DNA from: JAZQHR01 sp045540695 | GTDB taxonomy: Bacteria > Bacillota > Clostridia > UMGS1810 | Length of the DNA stretch: 32,702 nt | NCBI GenBank assembly: GCA_045540695.1 | Contig: JAZQHR010000061.1 | Coordinates: 1-32,702, forward strand | Direction of reading: 5' to 3' | Shown: piece after piece, positions 16,096 to 24,171 of the stretch | Numbering within the stretch: the first letter of the stretch is position 1 | How the letters are laid out: each line of letters starts with the position of its first letter | Notes under the pieces: model-generated | Told to the model about the DNA's origin: nothing | What the model saw: the letters and a program-made list of their open reading frames with translations, nothing else | Database searches by the model: none | Made by a program: the position numbers and the translations under genes

Positions 16096-16593
16096 ATGTA
16101 TAAGATAGGCGATAAGATATTCTATCCGATGCACGGAGCAGGATTGATAGAGGACATCGTGGAAAAAGAAGTGCTTGGAGAAGTGAGAAAGTATTTTGTT
16201 GTCGGTCTTGTGGGTAGCAGTGTTAAAATTTCAATACCTTTCGATAATGCCGAAAATGTTGGTCTTAGACCTATAATATGCGGTGAAACAGCCTCTAAGG
16301 TTATTAGTGAATTTGGTGACGGAAAAATACCTGAGCACGATAACTGGAATGTGCGTTACCGCGAAAATCTTGAAAAAATGAAAAGCAATAAGATTGGTGA
16401 TATTTCACTGGTTGTTAAAGAGCTTATGCTTCGCGAAAAGAAAAAGAACCTTTCTACTGGTGAGAGAAAAATGCTTAGTAGTGCAAAAAATATTCTTATA
16501 AGCGAGCTTGGATTGTCGTTAGGTAAAACTTATGATGAGATAGATAGCTTGCTTTCAGCGATGATTGAAAAATACTGCGCTTGTGCCATATAA
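16096..16593 (+). CDS. carD: CarD-family transcription regulator
   Basis: A 165-residue cytoplasmic protein of the CarD/CdnL family, which binds the RNA polymerase beta subunit (N-terminal Tudor-like domain, residues about 1-60: IGDKIFYPMHGAGLIEDI, then VKISIPFDNAENVGLRPI) and stabilises open promoter complexes through a helical C-terminal domain (about 70-165). I choose ATG 16096 because GAGGTC lies 8 bases upstream; an in-frame TTG at 16081 sits before this ribosome site and is rejected. The neighbour ispD is a classic partner: carD-ispD pairs are common in Gram-positive genomes. A leaky hairpin separates the two. Confidence 0.92.
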   Translation: MYKIGDKIFYPMHGAGLIEDIVEKEVLGEVRKYFVVGLVGSSVKISIPFDNAENVGLRPIICGETASKVISEFGDGKIPEHDNWNVRYRENLEKMKSNKIGDISLVVKELMLREKKKNLSTGERKMLSSAKNILISELGLSLGKTYDEIDSLLSAMIEKYCACAI

Positions 16594-16598
16594 AACCA

Positions 16599-16634
16599 GG
16601 GGAGGACTAAAGTTTATCTTAGGCCTTCCTTTTC
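16599..16634 (+). terminator. Attenuator-like hairpin between carD and ispD
   Basis: GGGGAGG-A-CTAA (16599-16610) pairs with TTAG-G-CCTTCCT (16619-16630) with one mismatch and two G-T pairs, followed by TTTC. It could act as a partial terminator that lowers ispD relative to carD. The ispD ribosome site starts 8 bases later, leaving no room for a separate promoter. Confidence 0.5.
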
Positions 16635-16651
16635 ATTTAAGGAGAAAAGTT

Positions 16652-17344
16652 ATGTTTAAAAATAAAAAAAGTAAGGTAAGTGCACTTATTGTTGCTGGAG
16701 GAACAGGAAGCCGTATGGGGACGGATATTCCGAAACAGTTTTTAGAGCTTTCGGGGAAACCTGTTATAGCATATACGATCGAAGCTTTTGAAAAAAGCGA
16801 TTTCATAGATGAAATTGTTATAGTTACACTTGAAGAATATATAGTGTATTGTAAGGATATTGTAGACAGCTACGGACTATCCAAAGTGAAGAAAATCGTG
16901 TCTGGCGGAAGCACAAGACAGGAGTCGGTATATAAAGGCCTTATGGAAATAACAGGTGAGTATGTTCTTATTCACGATGGTGTACGACCTTTTGTAAGAC
17001 GTGAAATTATAAAAGAGTGTGTTGATACCGTTACAGGCGGATACGCATGTGCTGTCGGAGTGAAGGTGACAGATACTCTTAAGATAGCTGACGATAACAA
17101 AATTATAACTTCTACGCCTGACAGAGAACGTATGTACTCTATCCAGACACCGCAGTGCTTTAAAACAGAAGAGATTATAAATGCACATAAATCTGCAATA
17201 GAATCATGCTTTTCGGGAACAGATGATGCTGTATTATATGAACGATTAGGTAAACAAGTAAAAGTTGTCGAGGGTGATTATTCGAATATAAAAATCACTT
17301 CACCTATTGATATTTCAATTATGGAAGCATATCTTCAAAATTAA
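16652..17344 (+). CDS. ispD: 2-C-methyl-D-erythritol 4-phosphate cytidylyltransferase
   Basis: A 230-residue cytoplasmic enzyme of the non-mevalonate isoprenoid pathway; it joins CTP and MEP to give CDP-ME. The CTP-binding loop VAGGTGSRMG with PKQF spans residues 14-30. IHDGVRPFV (about 108-116), KVTDTLK and TPQCFKTEEI are family hallmarks. The start at 16652 follows TTAAGGAGAAAAGTT; a longer frame from 16565 overlaps carD and lacks a ribosome site, so I reject it. IspF, often fused or adjacent, is not here. The gene is followed by a 145-base gap with the SLH promoter. Confidence 0.95.
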   Translation: MFKNKKSKVSALIVAGGTGSRMGTDIPKQFLELSGKPVIAYTIEAFEKSDFIDEIVIVTLEEYIVYCKDIVDSYGLSKVKKIVSGGSTRQESVYKGLMEITGEYVLIHDGVRPFVRREIIKECVDTVTGGYACAVGVKVTDTLKIADDNKIITSTPDRERMYSIQTPQCFKTEEIINAHKSAIESCFSGTDDAVLYERLGKQVKVVEGDYSNIKITSPIDISIMEAYLQN

Positions 17345-17390
17345 CAAAAGTCCTTACATATATTGGAATGTTACATCTTTGTTTCATTGC

Positions 17391-17419
17391 TTGACTATAT
17401 GAAATGTCAATGCTATAAT
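17391..17419 (+). promoter_or_regulatory. Strong extended -10 promoter for the SLH gene
   Basis: TTGACT (17391-17396), 17 bases, TATAAT (17414-17419), with TG at 17411-17412 making TGCTATAAT. A second TATAAT at 17447-17452 has no -35. The 70-base leader ends in TAGGAGGAAAAGAAA before the ATG. All elements are near consensus, which suggests high expression. Confidence 0.8.
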
Positions 17420-17489
17420 TAGGATATAAAAATGGCGGATTTTCGCTATAATTTATGCAAGTTAAACAAATACATAGGAGGAAAAGAAA

Positions 17490-20399
17490 ATGAAAAATTT
17501 TAAAAGCATTTTGTCAGTTGCTTTGATTTTAATGCTTGTTCTTACCAGCATTGCTATTCCGTTTACTGCATCAGCAAACGAAATATTTAATGATGTTGAT
17601 AAGAATAATGCGTATTACAAAGCAATTAGTGAATTGGTTGGCAAAGGCATAATTGACGGTTACTTGAACGAGGACGGAAGTAAGAGTTTTAAACCAGATG
17701 CTACTATTACAAGAGCTGAGTTTTCAAAACTTTTAGCAGTTACATTAAATGGTAACAAAGTATTAACATCTACTACAACAAAGTTTGCTGACGTAAACAG
17801 TGACCCTACAGTAAGCTGGGCAATTCCTTACATTGCAGATGCAAGTGATGCAGGTATTATCAATGGTTATGAAGATGGTACTTTCAGAGCAAAGAATCCA
17901 GTTTCATACGCTGAAGCGGTTAAAATGATAGTATGCGCACTTGGTTATGGTCCTGTTGTAAAAACACCTGAAGGCGGTAAGTGGTATGAAGGTTATATCA
18001 CTACAGCAAATTCAATTGGTGTAACAAAGAGTGCTTATGCACTTGCAGAATCAGAGGCACCAAGAGGTCTTGTTGCACAGCTTATATTCAATATGACTAC
18101 TACACCTATCCTTGAGTACAAGGGTGTAAACAGCGAAGGTGAAGATGTATACGAGCAGAATAATAATGCAACTATCGAAGGTGAAAGTGTTACAGGTCAG
18201 CTTATTGCTGTATTTAGAAATACACTTTCTGGTGTTACTGAAGGTCTTTCTGCTGACCAGATAAAAATTTATACATCAGCAGGTGAAATGAAATTCAACA
18301 TTGGTCAGAAATATAGCATTGAACAGCTTGATGCGTATCTAGGACATAATGTTGAAATTACATATGATAAGGTTGCGTCAGGTGTACCAACTATAAAGAC
18401 TATATCAAATCTATCAGAAAAGAATGTATACTCATATGACAGTGATAATATAGTATCTGTTGATGCAAGCGGTACTTCTCTTGTATATGAAAATGGTAAC
18501 TATACTAAGACACTTAAAATATCTCCGAGATTAGATATGATATACAATGGTAAGGGTGTAGGTTCGCTTTCTACTGTACAGAAGGGGGCTCTTCTTGCAA
18601 ATCTTACAGGAGGAGCAAGCGGCTCGATGTTTGGTAATGTAACCTTCATCGATTACAATGGTGATAATACAATGGATGTTGCGTTTGTTTCAGCATATGA
18701 AACATACTTTGTTTCAACTATTACAACATCTACATATACTGTATATGATAATATGGTAAACCCTGCACGTTCTATCGTGCTAAATCCTAATGTAGGTTCT
18801 ACAGAATATACATTCAAAAAGGTAAAAACGAATGGTGCATTTGAAGAGGGATTAAACTTCTCGGCAATTGCCACAAACAATGTAATTGCTGTTGCAAAAT
18901 CAAATGACAATACAATGGTAGAGGTAATTATATCTGACCTTAGAGCAGAAAATTCTTCGAACGTAGAGGTTCTATCTAAAAATGACTCAATGTCAAAAAT
19001 AGAAATAGGTAAAAAAGAATACGCTGCTTCTGATTACTACAAAAACATGTATGCTACATCAACACAGGATCAGAACTTCTCAGTTGGAAGTAAAGGTACA
19101 TTCTACCTTGACTTCACCGGAAAGATAGCTGCAGTTAAGATTTCACTTGCTGCAGAAGGTTCATATGGTTACCTAATGCAGTATGCGCCTGGTAACATAA
19201 GCTCAAATCCACAGGTAGCTATAATGACTACAACTGGTTATAAAGTATATGACCTTGCTACGAATGTAAGAGTAAATGGTGCATCATATACTGCTTCAAC
19301 TCTTACAACACCACTAGGTATTTCAGCTGGTGTAATAAATGCAAATAAGGATGCTAGCATCATAGATATTAATTCTCCTCAGGCTCAGCTTATAAAATAT
19401 CAGGTAGCTGCTAATAAGGTTACTGACATTATGGTAGTTGGTACAGGCGGCATCACACTTTCAAACAGTTATGATAATGCTGCTAATCCAACACTTGGAT
19501 ATCAGTTTAAGACAGCTGCAAATGGTTTCTCTATTAATGGTTCATCTGTAACAGTTGGTACTGCTACTGAAATATACTTTATTCCTGAAAACGGAAGAAG
19601 TGATGAAACAGGTTATACATACAAAAAAGGTATAGGCAATCATTTCGTAAATGGTACAAGCTATAAAGTAGAAGCATATGATGTTAAGAATAATGTAGCA
19701 GGCGCGCTTGTTATATATGGTAAGACAAAACTTATCAATGGTTCTACTGATGCGTTGATAGTAACATCTACAACTAATTCTTCAAATTCAGCAGGACAGA
19801 GTGCTCTTAAGATTAACTACTATGTACTTGGTACTTCAACAACAGGTACTATCGTTGAAAAAGAACCTGGTATCGCAGCTGGTATTACAATAGGTGATAT
19901 TATTAAAGTATCTGTTGATGTAAACAATGAAATTGAGGAATTGGAAAAAGTATATAAACATAGTCCAACAGGTGGTAAGCTGTTCTCAGAAGCAAATAGC
20001 AGTGGCGTACAGACTGTTTCTCCATCTGCGAACGAACTTCACGTTCCATATTCGACTAATGCGAACTACTTTAATGTATTCAAGGGTACAGTATATAGTA
20101 AGTCAGAGTCTACTATAGTTCTTGCTCCTGGATATGTTGTTGACAACGGAACAACTAAGCTTCTTGATCCGGCTGTTATTTCTTCGGTTGATACTCATGC
20201 TATAAACATAGCTACTGTACCTACATATGTGTACGATGATACTCAGGATGTAGTATTGAAATATGTGGAAAATGCAAATGAGCTTATCGATTACGAAACT
20301 GTTGTAAGTGCAAACCCAACAGATGGTTCACAGGCAAGTGAGGTTGTAGCTATAAGAATTTACGATAACGCTATTAAAGCAATTGTTATCTATAGATAA
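17490..20399 (+). CDS. S-layer homology (SLH) domain surface protein
   Basis: A 969-residue exported protein. Residues 1-29 form a signal peptide ending in FTASA. Two clear SLH domains follow: about 30-90 (FNDVDKNNAYYKAI, GIIDGY, FKPDATITRAEFSKLL) and 95-155 (FADVNSDPTVSWAIPYI, AGIINGYEDGTFRAKNPVSYAEAV). A degenerate third follows to about 205 (WYEGYITTANSIGVT). SLH domains bind pyruvylated secondary cell-wall polysaccharide. The remaining ~760 residues are rich in Thr, Ser, Asn, Val and Gly, nearly free of cysteine, and match no enzyme I recognise. The single-gene unit has a consensus promoter, a perfect ribosome site and a UUCG terminator, so it may be a major S-layer or surface structural protein. 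That abundance is inference. Confidence 0.93.
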   Translation: MKNFKSILSVALILMLVLTSIAIPFTASANEIFNDVDKNNAYYKAISELVGKGIIDGYLNEDGSKSFKPDATITRAEFSKLLAVTLNGNKVLTSTTTKFADVNSDPTVSWAIPYIADASDAGIINGYEDGTFRAKNPVSYAEAVKMIVCALGYGPVVKTPEGGKWYEGYITTANSIGVTKSAYALAESEAPRGLVAQLIFNMTTTPILEYKGVNSEGEDVYEQNNNATIEGESVTGQLIAVFRNTLSGVTEGLSADQIKIYTSAGEMKFNIGQKYSIEQLDAYLGHNVEITYDKVASGVPTIKTISNLSEKNVYSYDSDNIVSVDASGTSLVYENGNYTKTLKISPRLDMIYNGKGVGSLSTVQKGALLANLTGGASGSMFGNVTFIDYNGDNTMDVAFVSAYETYFVSTITTSTYTVYDNMVNPARSIVLNPNVGSTEYTFKKVKTNGAFEEGLNFSAIATNNVIAVAKSNDNTMVEVIISDLRAENSSNVEVLSKNDSMSKIEIGKKEYAASDYYKNMYATSTQDQNFSVGSKGTFYLDFTGKIAAVKISLAAEGSYGYLMQYAPGNISSNPQVAIMTTTGYKVYDLATNVRVNGASYTASTLTTPLGISAGVINANKDASIIDINSPQAQLIKYQVAANKVTDIMVVGTGGITLSNSYDNAANPTLGYQFKTAANGFSINGSSVTVGTATEIYFIPENGRSDETGYTYKKGIGNHFVNGTSYKVEAYDVKNNVAGALVIYGKTKLINGSTDALIVTSTTNSSNSAGQSALKINYYVLGTSTTGTIVEKEPGIAAGITIGDIIKVSVDVNNEIEELEKVYKHSPTGGKLFSEANSSGVQTVSPSANELHVPYSTNANYFNVFKGTVYSKSESTIVLAPGYVVDNGTTKLLDPAVISSVDTHAINIATVPTYVYDDTQDVVLKYVENANELIDYETVVSANPTDGSQASEVVAIRIYDNAIKAIVIYR

Positions 20400-20415
20400 T
20401 TAAATTAAAACCTTC

Positions 20416-20446
20416 AAAAAGAGAACTCTTCGGAGTTCTCTTTTTT
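20416..20446 (+). terminator. Intrinsic terminator with UUCG tetraloop after the SLH gene
   Basis: AAAAAGAGAACTC (20416-20428) pairs with GAGTTCTCTTTTT (20433-20445) around TTCG, closed by C-G, the very stable C(UUCG)G loop. The stem runs into six T (20441-20446). It is a textbook terminator for the SLH transcript. Confidence 0.95.
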
Positions 20447-20469
20447 GTGTTCTTTTTATGTTTATCGTA

Positions 20470-20498
20470 TTGACTAATCTGACAAAAAAATATATAAT
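20470..20498 (+). promoter_or_regulatory. Sigma-A promoter for galT-galK-rdgB
   Basis: TTGACT (20470-20475), 17 bases, TATAAT (20493-20498). The galT start is 72 bases downstream. The spacer is A-rich. No obvious operator palindrome or CcpA site was seen in the leader. Confidence 0.75.
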
Positions 20499-20569
20499 AT
20501 TTAATATATGGAATTAATGGGAGACGTTAATGCCACAATACATTTTTAGAAAGGTTTTGAATACATATT

Positions 20570-21550
20570 ATGGCAGAATTAAGATTTAATCCACTAACAA
20601 AAGATTGGGTGATGATAGCATCACATAGGCAGGACAGACCGCAGATGCCAAAGGATTGGTGTCCGTTTTGCCCAGGCTCGGGAAAGGTTCCTGAAAACTA
20701 CGATGTATACAAATATGATAACGATTTTCCTGCATTGTCACAGAATCCACCGATTCCTGATGATGTAGCTACTGATATATATAAAACAAAGCCTGCATAC
20801 GGCAAATGCGAGGTAATACTATATTCTCCAAATCATACCATTACACTTCCTGAACTTCCGCAGGCTCATATTAGAAAATTGGTTGATTTGTGGACAGAGA
20901 GATTTGCTGAAATATCAAAAGATGAAAATATAAAATATGTGTTTATATTTGAAAACAGAGGCGAGGTGGTAGGTGTTACTATGCCGCACCCTCATGGACA
21001 GATTTACGGATATAGCGTTATTCCAAAGAAGATTGAGCTAGAGCTTGATTCGTGTAAGGAGCATTTTGAAAATACAAACCGTTGTCTTATCTGTGATATG
21101 CTTAAGGACGAGATGGATTGCGGAAAGAGAATTATCATTGAAAATGAAGACTTTGTTGCATTTTTACCATTCTTCTCGGAATACCCTTATGGTATGTATA
21201 TCGCAGCAAAGAGCCATAAGCAGAACTTGACAGAATTTAATGACCGCGAAAAAGATAACCTTGCAAAGATACTTCGCGAAACTACAGGCACACTTGACAG
21301 CTTGTTTGATTATAAGTTTCCTTATATGATGTGTATGTATCAAAACCCTGTAAATATAGGTGACGTAAGTGATTATTGCCACTTTCATATAGCTTTTTAT
21401 CCTCCAATGCGTTCTAAAGACAAACAGAAATTTAACGCATCCAGTGAAACAGGTGTGTGGGCACATTGTAACACTACAGCACCTGAAGCTGTGTCGGAAG
21501 AGCTAAGAGAAGCATACAAAAAGTTTATGGCTAAATCGGAGGAGATGTAA
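20570..21550 (+). CDS. galT: Galactose-1-phosphate uridylyltransferase
   Basis: A 326-residue HIT-superfamily enzyme of the Leloir pathway that swaps UMP between UDP-glucose and galactose-1-phosphate. The catalytic HPH is at residues 140-142 in MPHPHGQIYGY, with His142 as the nucleophile by family rule. CPFCPG (31-36) supplies Zn-binding cysteines, and FENRGEVVG precedes the active site. Length is normal for the GalT-1 type. The ATG at 20570 is about 15 bases from the nearest purine-rich site (AGAAAGG), a wide spacing; an in-frame stop at 20558 prevents a longer start, so translation initiation looks weak. The galK start overlaps its stop (TAATG). Confidence 0.95.
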   Translation: MAELRFNPLTKDWVMIASHRQDRPQMPKDWCPFCPGSGKVPENYDVYKYDNDFPALSQNPPIPDDVATDIYKTKPAYGKCEVILYSPNHTITLPELPQAHIRKLVDLWTERFAEISKDENIKYVFIFENRGEVVGVTMPHPHGQIYGYSVIPKKIELELDSCKEHFENTNRCLICDMLKDEMDCGKRIIIENEDFVAFLPFFSEYPYGMYIAAKSHKQNLTEFNDREKDNLAKILRETTGTLDSLFDYKFPYMMCMYQNPVNIGDVSDYCHFHIAFYPPMRSKDKQKFNASSETGVWAHCNTTAPEAVSEELREAYKKFMAKSEEM

Positions 21551-22734
21551 TGGAATTAAACCAGATAATAGATATGTTTATAGATATATACGGCGGTACA
21601 AAGGCCGACCTTCGTATATTTGAATCGCCAGGCAGAGTAAACCTTATAGGTGAACATACCGACTATAACGGCGGTTTTGTATTCCCAGCTGCACTTACTA
21701 TGAAAACAACTATAGTTGCAAGAAAGAGAAATGATAATAAAATCGTTCTTCGCGCAACTGACCTTGATGTAGTGGTAGAGGCAGATATAAATAGCCTTGA
21801 AAATTATAAGGGTATCAAATGGGGCGACTATCAGATAGGCGTTGCACACGAACTTCAGCAAAAAGGCTACGATATCGTAGGCTGCGACCTTCTATACGAT
21901 GATACCGTTCCACACGGTGGCGGACTATCTTCATCAGCAGCTATCGAGGTTGCAACTGCTGTTATGTTTGCTACATTCTCGAACGAGAAAAACGGTCTTT
22001 CAACCAAGCTTGATATGATAGAAATGGCTCTTTTAGGTCAGGCGGCAGAGCATAACTACGTTGGAGTAAACTGTGGTATTATGGACCAGTTTGCATCAGC
22101 TATGGGCAAAAAAGACCACGCAATATTTTTAGATTGCAAAAACCTTGACTACAAATACGTTCCAATTAAGCTTGAAGGCAAAAAGATAGTTCTTTCAAAT
22201 ACTAAAAAGAAACATTCTCTTGGTGCATCAAAGTACAACGAGAGAAGAGCAGAGTGCGAAAAGGGATTTGAGATTCTTAAAAAATACCTTCCAAATGCAA
22301 ATTGCCTTGGCGAAATATCACTTGATGAATTTAATGCGTATAAAGATAAAATAGAAGACGAGATAGTAAGGAAAAGAATTGAACACGTTATCGCAGAAGA
22401 CGACAGAGTGCTTCGAAGCATAAAAGCTCTTGAAGCGGGTGACGTAGAAGAGTTTGGTAAACTTATGAATCAGTCGCACGATTCGCTTCGTGACCTTTAC
22501 GAAGTAACAGGCCTCGAGCTTGATACTATGGTTGAAGAAGCCAGAAAGATAGACGGAGTTTTAGGCTCAAGAATGACAGGAGCAGGCTTTGGCGGTTGCA
22601 CAGTAAGTATCGTTGAAGATAGCTGTGTTGATACATATATCGAAACTGTCGGCAAAAACTACGCTGAAAGAACAGGTATTACACCTGAATTTTACGTATC
22701 CGATATAGGAAACGGCGGCAGAGAAGTAAAATAA
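21550..22734 (+). CDS. galK: Galactokinase
   Basis: A 394-residue GHMP kinase that phosphorylates galactose with ATP, the first committed Leloir step. The galactokinase signature GRVNLIGEHTDYNGG lies at residues 28-42, the ATP loop GGGLSSSAA at 123-131, the catalytic Asp179 in GIMDQFAS, and the C-terminal GHMP motif SRMTGAGFGGC near 340. Length is usual. Its ATG shares one base with the galT stop, so translation is coupled, with GGAGGAGATGTA as ribosome site. galE and galM are not in the window. Confidence 0.96.
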   Translation: MELNQIIDMFIDIYGGTKADLRIFESPGRVNLIGEHTDYNGGFVFPAALTMKTTIVARKRNDNKIVLRATDLDVVVEADINSLENYKGIKWGDYQIGVAHELQQKGYDIVGCDLLYDDTVPHGGGLSSSAAIEVATAVMFATFSNEKNGLSTKLDMIEMALLGQAAEHNYVGVNCGIMDQFASAMGKKDHAIFLDCKNLDYKYVPIKLEGKKIVLSNTKKKHSLGASKYNERRAECEKGFEILKKYLPNANCLGEISLDEFNAYKDKIEDEIVRKRIEHVIAEDDRVLRSIKALEAGDVEEFGKLMNQSHDSLRDLYEVTGLELDTMVEEARKIDGVLGSRMTGAGFGGCTVSIVEDSCVDTYIETVGKNYAERTGITPEFYVSDIGNGGREVK

Positions 22735-22745
22735 TCGGAGGCACT

Positions 22746-23327
22746 ATGGATATACTTGTTGCTACAAAAAATAAAGGTAAATTAAAAGAGATAAAGAGCA
22801 TACTTGACGGGTACAACGTGCTTGGACTAGATGACATAGGCATTGACGTTGATGTCGAGGAAAACGGCACTACGTTTGAAGAAAATGCGCTTATAAAAGC
22901 ACGTGAAATATCAAAGCTTTCGGGAAAAACTGTTATAGCTGACGACTCGGGACTTGAGGTTGATTATCTAAATGGTGCACCTGGCATATATTCAGCCAGG
23001 TACACAGACGGAAGCGATGATGACAGAGTAAATAAGCTTTTATCCGAGCTTTCAGGTGTACCACGTGAAAAACGCGGTGCTCACTTTACGTGCGCGATTG
23101 CCATTGTGTATGCCGATGGCGAAGAACACACATTTCGCGGTGAATGTTATGGTATAATCGGCACCGAGAAAAAAGGCGATAACGGCTTTGGATACGATCC
23201 GGTGTTTTTCTTCGAGGAATATAACATGACACTTGCCGAGGCGAGCGAGGAAATGAAAAACAAAGTCAGCCACAGAAGTATAGCACTGGAAAAACTTAAA
23301 AAATTTTTAAACAATAAAAGCGTATAG
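22746..23327 (+). CDS. rdgB: XTP/dITP diphosphatase (RdgB/Ham1 family)
   Basis: A 193-residue cytoplasmic house-cleaning pyrophosphatase that removes dITP, ITP and XTP from the nucleotide pool. Family marks are LVATKNKGKLKEI (residues 4-16), FEENALIKA, DDSGLEVDYLNGAPGIYSAR in parts DDSGLEV and GAPGIYSAR, FGYDPVF and the C-terminal KVSHRSIALEKL. Length is standard. It starts 11 bases after galK with an ATCGGAGGCACT leader, so it belongs to the gal transcript. Its stop codon (23325-23327) lies inside the 5' arm of a terminator hairpin. Confidence 0.96.
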   Translation: MDILVATKNKGKLKEIKSILDGYNVLGLDDIGIDVDVEENGTTFEENALIKAREISKLSGKTVIADDSGLEVDYLNGAPGIYSARYTDGSDDDRVNKLLSELSGVPREKRGAHFTCAIAIVYADGEEHTFRGECYGIIGTEKKGDNGFGYDPVFFFEEYNMTLAEASEEMKNKVSHRSIALEKLKKFLNNKSV

Positions 23328-23347
23328 GGATATCTATGCGCTTTTTT
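23316..23347 (+). terminator. Terminator/attenuator overlapping the rdgB stop and preceding the sensory genes
   Basis: AAAAGCGTATAG (23316-23327) pairs with CTATGCGCTTTT (23334-23345), one G-T pair, loop GGATAT, then T to 23347. The rdgB stop TAG is the end of the 5' arm, so a ribosome finishing rdgB would sit on the stem. The next ribosome site (GGGAGG, 23355-23360) is only 8 bases beyond, so there is no space for a new promoter after it. Confidence 0.8.
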
Positions 23348-23367
23348 GATTTATGGGAGGAATACGT

Positions 23368-23709
23368 ATGAAATTAAGTGAAGTAAAAAGCATTCTGAAT
23401 GCAGAGGTTTACACAGATGAGGCGCTTTTAGATACAGAGGTCTTATCTGCGTTCGGAAGCGACCTTATGAGCGACGTACTTGCATTTGTAAACGACCAGG
23501 CTCTACTTCTTACAGGCCTTGTAAATGCACAGGTTGTAAGAACCGCAGAAATGATGGATATGAAAGCGATTTTATTTGTACGCGGAAAAAAGCCGTCTGA
23601 CGAGATGATTGAACTTGCAAATGAAACAAATATAACTATTTTGGGTACAGAACATACAATGTATATAGCATCAGGAAAGTTATACTCGGGAGGATTATTC
23701 AATAACTGA
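23368..23709 (+). CDS. DRTGG-domain protein, first copy in the hydrogenase locus
   Basis: A 113-residue soluble protein made of a single DRTGG-like domain (SDLMSDVLAF, then LLLTGLVNAQVVRTAEMMD, AILFVRGKKPSDEMIELA, ITILGTEHTMY). The domain also occurs in CBS-type pyrophosphatases and near HPr kinase-like proteins, where it is linked to nucleotide binding; its role alone is unknown. I start it at 23368, because GGGAGG at 23355-23360 is the ribosome site; the ATG at 23353 lies before it. It is the first of five genes leading to the hydrogenase. A paralogue with the same layout is at 25456. It may act as an adaptor or nucleotide sensor in hydrogenase signalling (inference). Confidence 0.82.
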   Translation: MKLSEVKSILNAEVYTDEALLDTEVLSAFGSDLMSDVLAFVNDQALLLTGLVNAQVVRTAEMMDMKAILFVRGKKPSDEMIELANETNITILGTEHTMYIASGKLYSGGLFNN

Positions 23710-23723
23710 TAGGGGGCTTCGAA

Positions 23724-24155
23724 ATGGACGAAAAAAAGATGTGTTTACATTTTGACGTTGATGATGACGATTTTTCTGTTGCAGGCGAAGCGTCGAGTAA
23801 GCTTAAGAAAATGCTCAGACAACTCAGCATACCGCCTGATATTATAAGAAAAGTTTCCGTTGCGATGTACGAGGGAGAAATCAATATGGTTATCCACGCA
23901 AATGGCGGAACGATTGACGTTGAAATAGCAGACGATTATATAAAAATGATTCTTTCTGACAATGGACCTGGTATAGCAAACATAGACCTTGCTATGCAGG
24001 AGGGATATTCTACAGCAACAGACAGCGTGCGCGAACTTGGTTTTGGCGCAGGTATGGGATTACCAAATATGAAAAAATATACCGACAGTATGCGCATTAC
24101 GTCTGAAATAGGAAAGGGTACAACTATAGAAATGGTTGTAAATATAAACTCGTAA
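23724..24155 (+). CDS. GHKL ATPase, RsbW-like anti-sigma/Ser-Thr kinase type
   Basis: A 143-residue protein containing only a GHKL ATP-binding domain. The N-box region is YEGEINMVIHANGG (residues 49-62), the G1 box DNGPG (79-83) and the G2 box GFGAGMGLPN (106-115). There is no histidine phospho-acceptor domain and no membrane segment. The size and single-domain form resemble RsbW/SpoIIAB-type serine kinases, which act on a partner protein. No sigma factor or STAS antagonist gene is nearby; the neighbours are the DRTGG protein (14 bases before) and the HydS-like protein (16 bases after). The likely target is one of these partners, but that is inference. The start follows AGGGGGCTTCGAA. Confidence 0.9.
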   Translation: MDEKKMCLHFDVDDDDFSVAGEASSKLKKMLRQLSIPPDIIRKVSVAMYEGEINMVIHANGGTIDVEIADDYIKMILSDNGPGIANIDLAMQEGYSTATDSVRELGFGAGMGLPNMKKYTDSMRITSEIGKGTTIEMVVNINS

Positions 24156-24171
24156 AAGTGAGGTGAGGCAT

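Noticed and set aside
16565..16651. Longer ispD frame overlapping carD
   Set aside because: There is no ribosome site, it crosses a hairpin, and the family starts at the ATG after TTAAGGAGAAAAGTT.
24163..24171. GTG start of the HydS-like gene
   Set aside because: It falls inside the GAGGTGAGG ribosome site; ATG 24172 has proper spacing.
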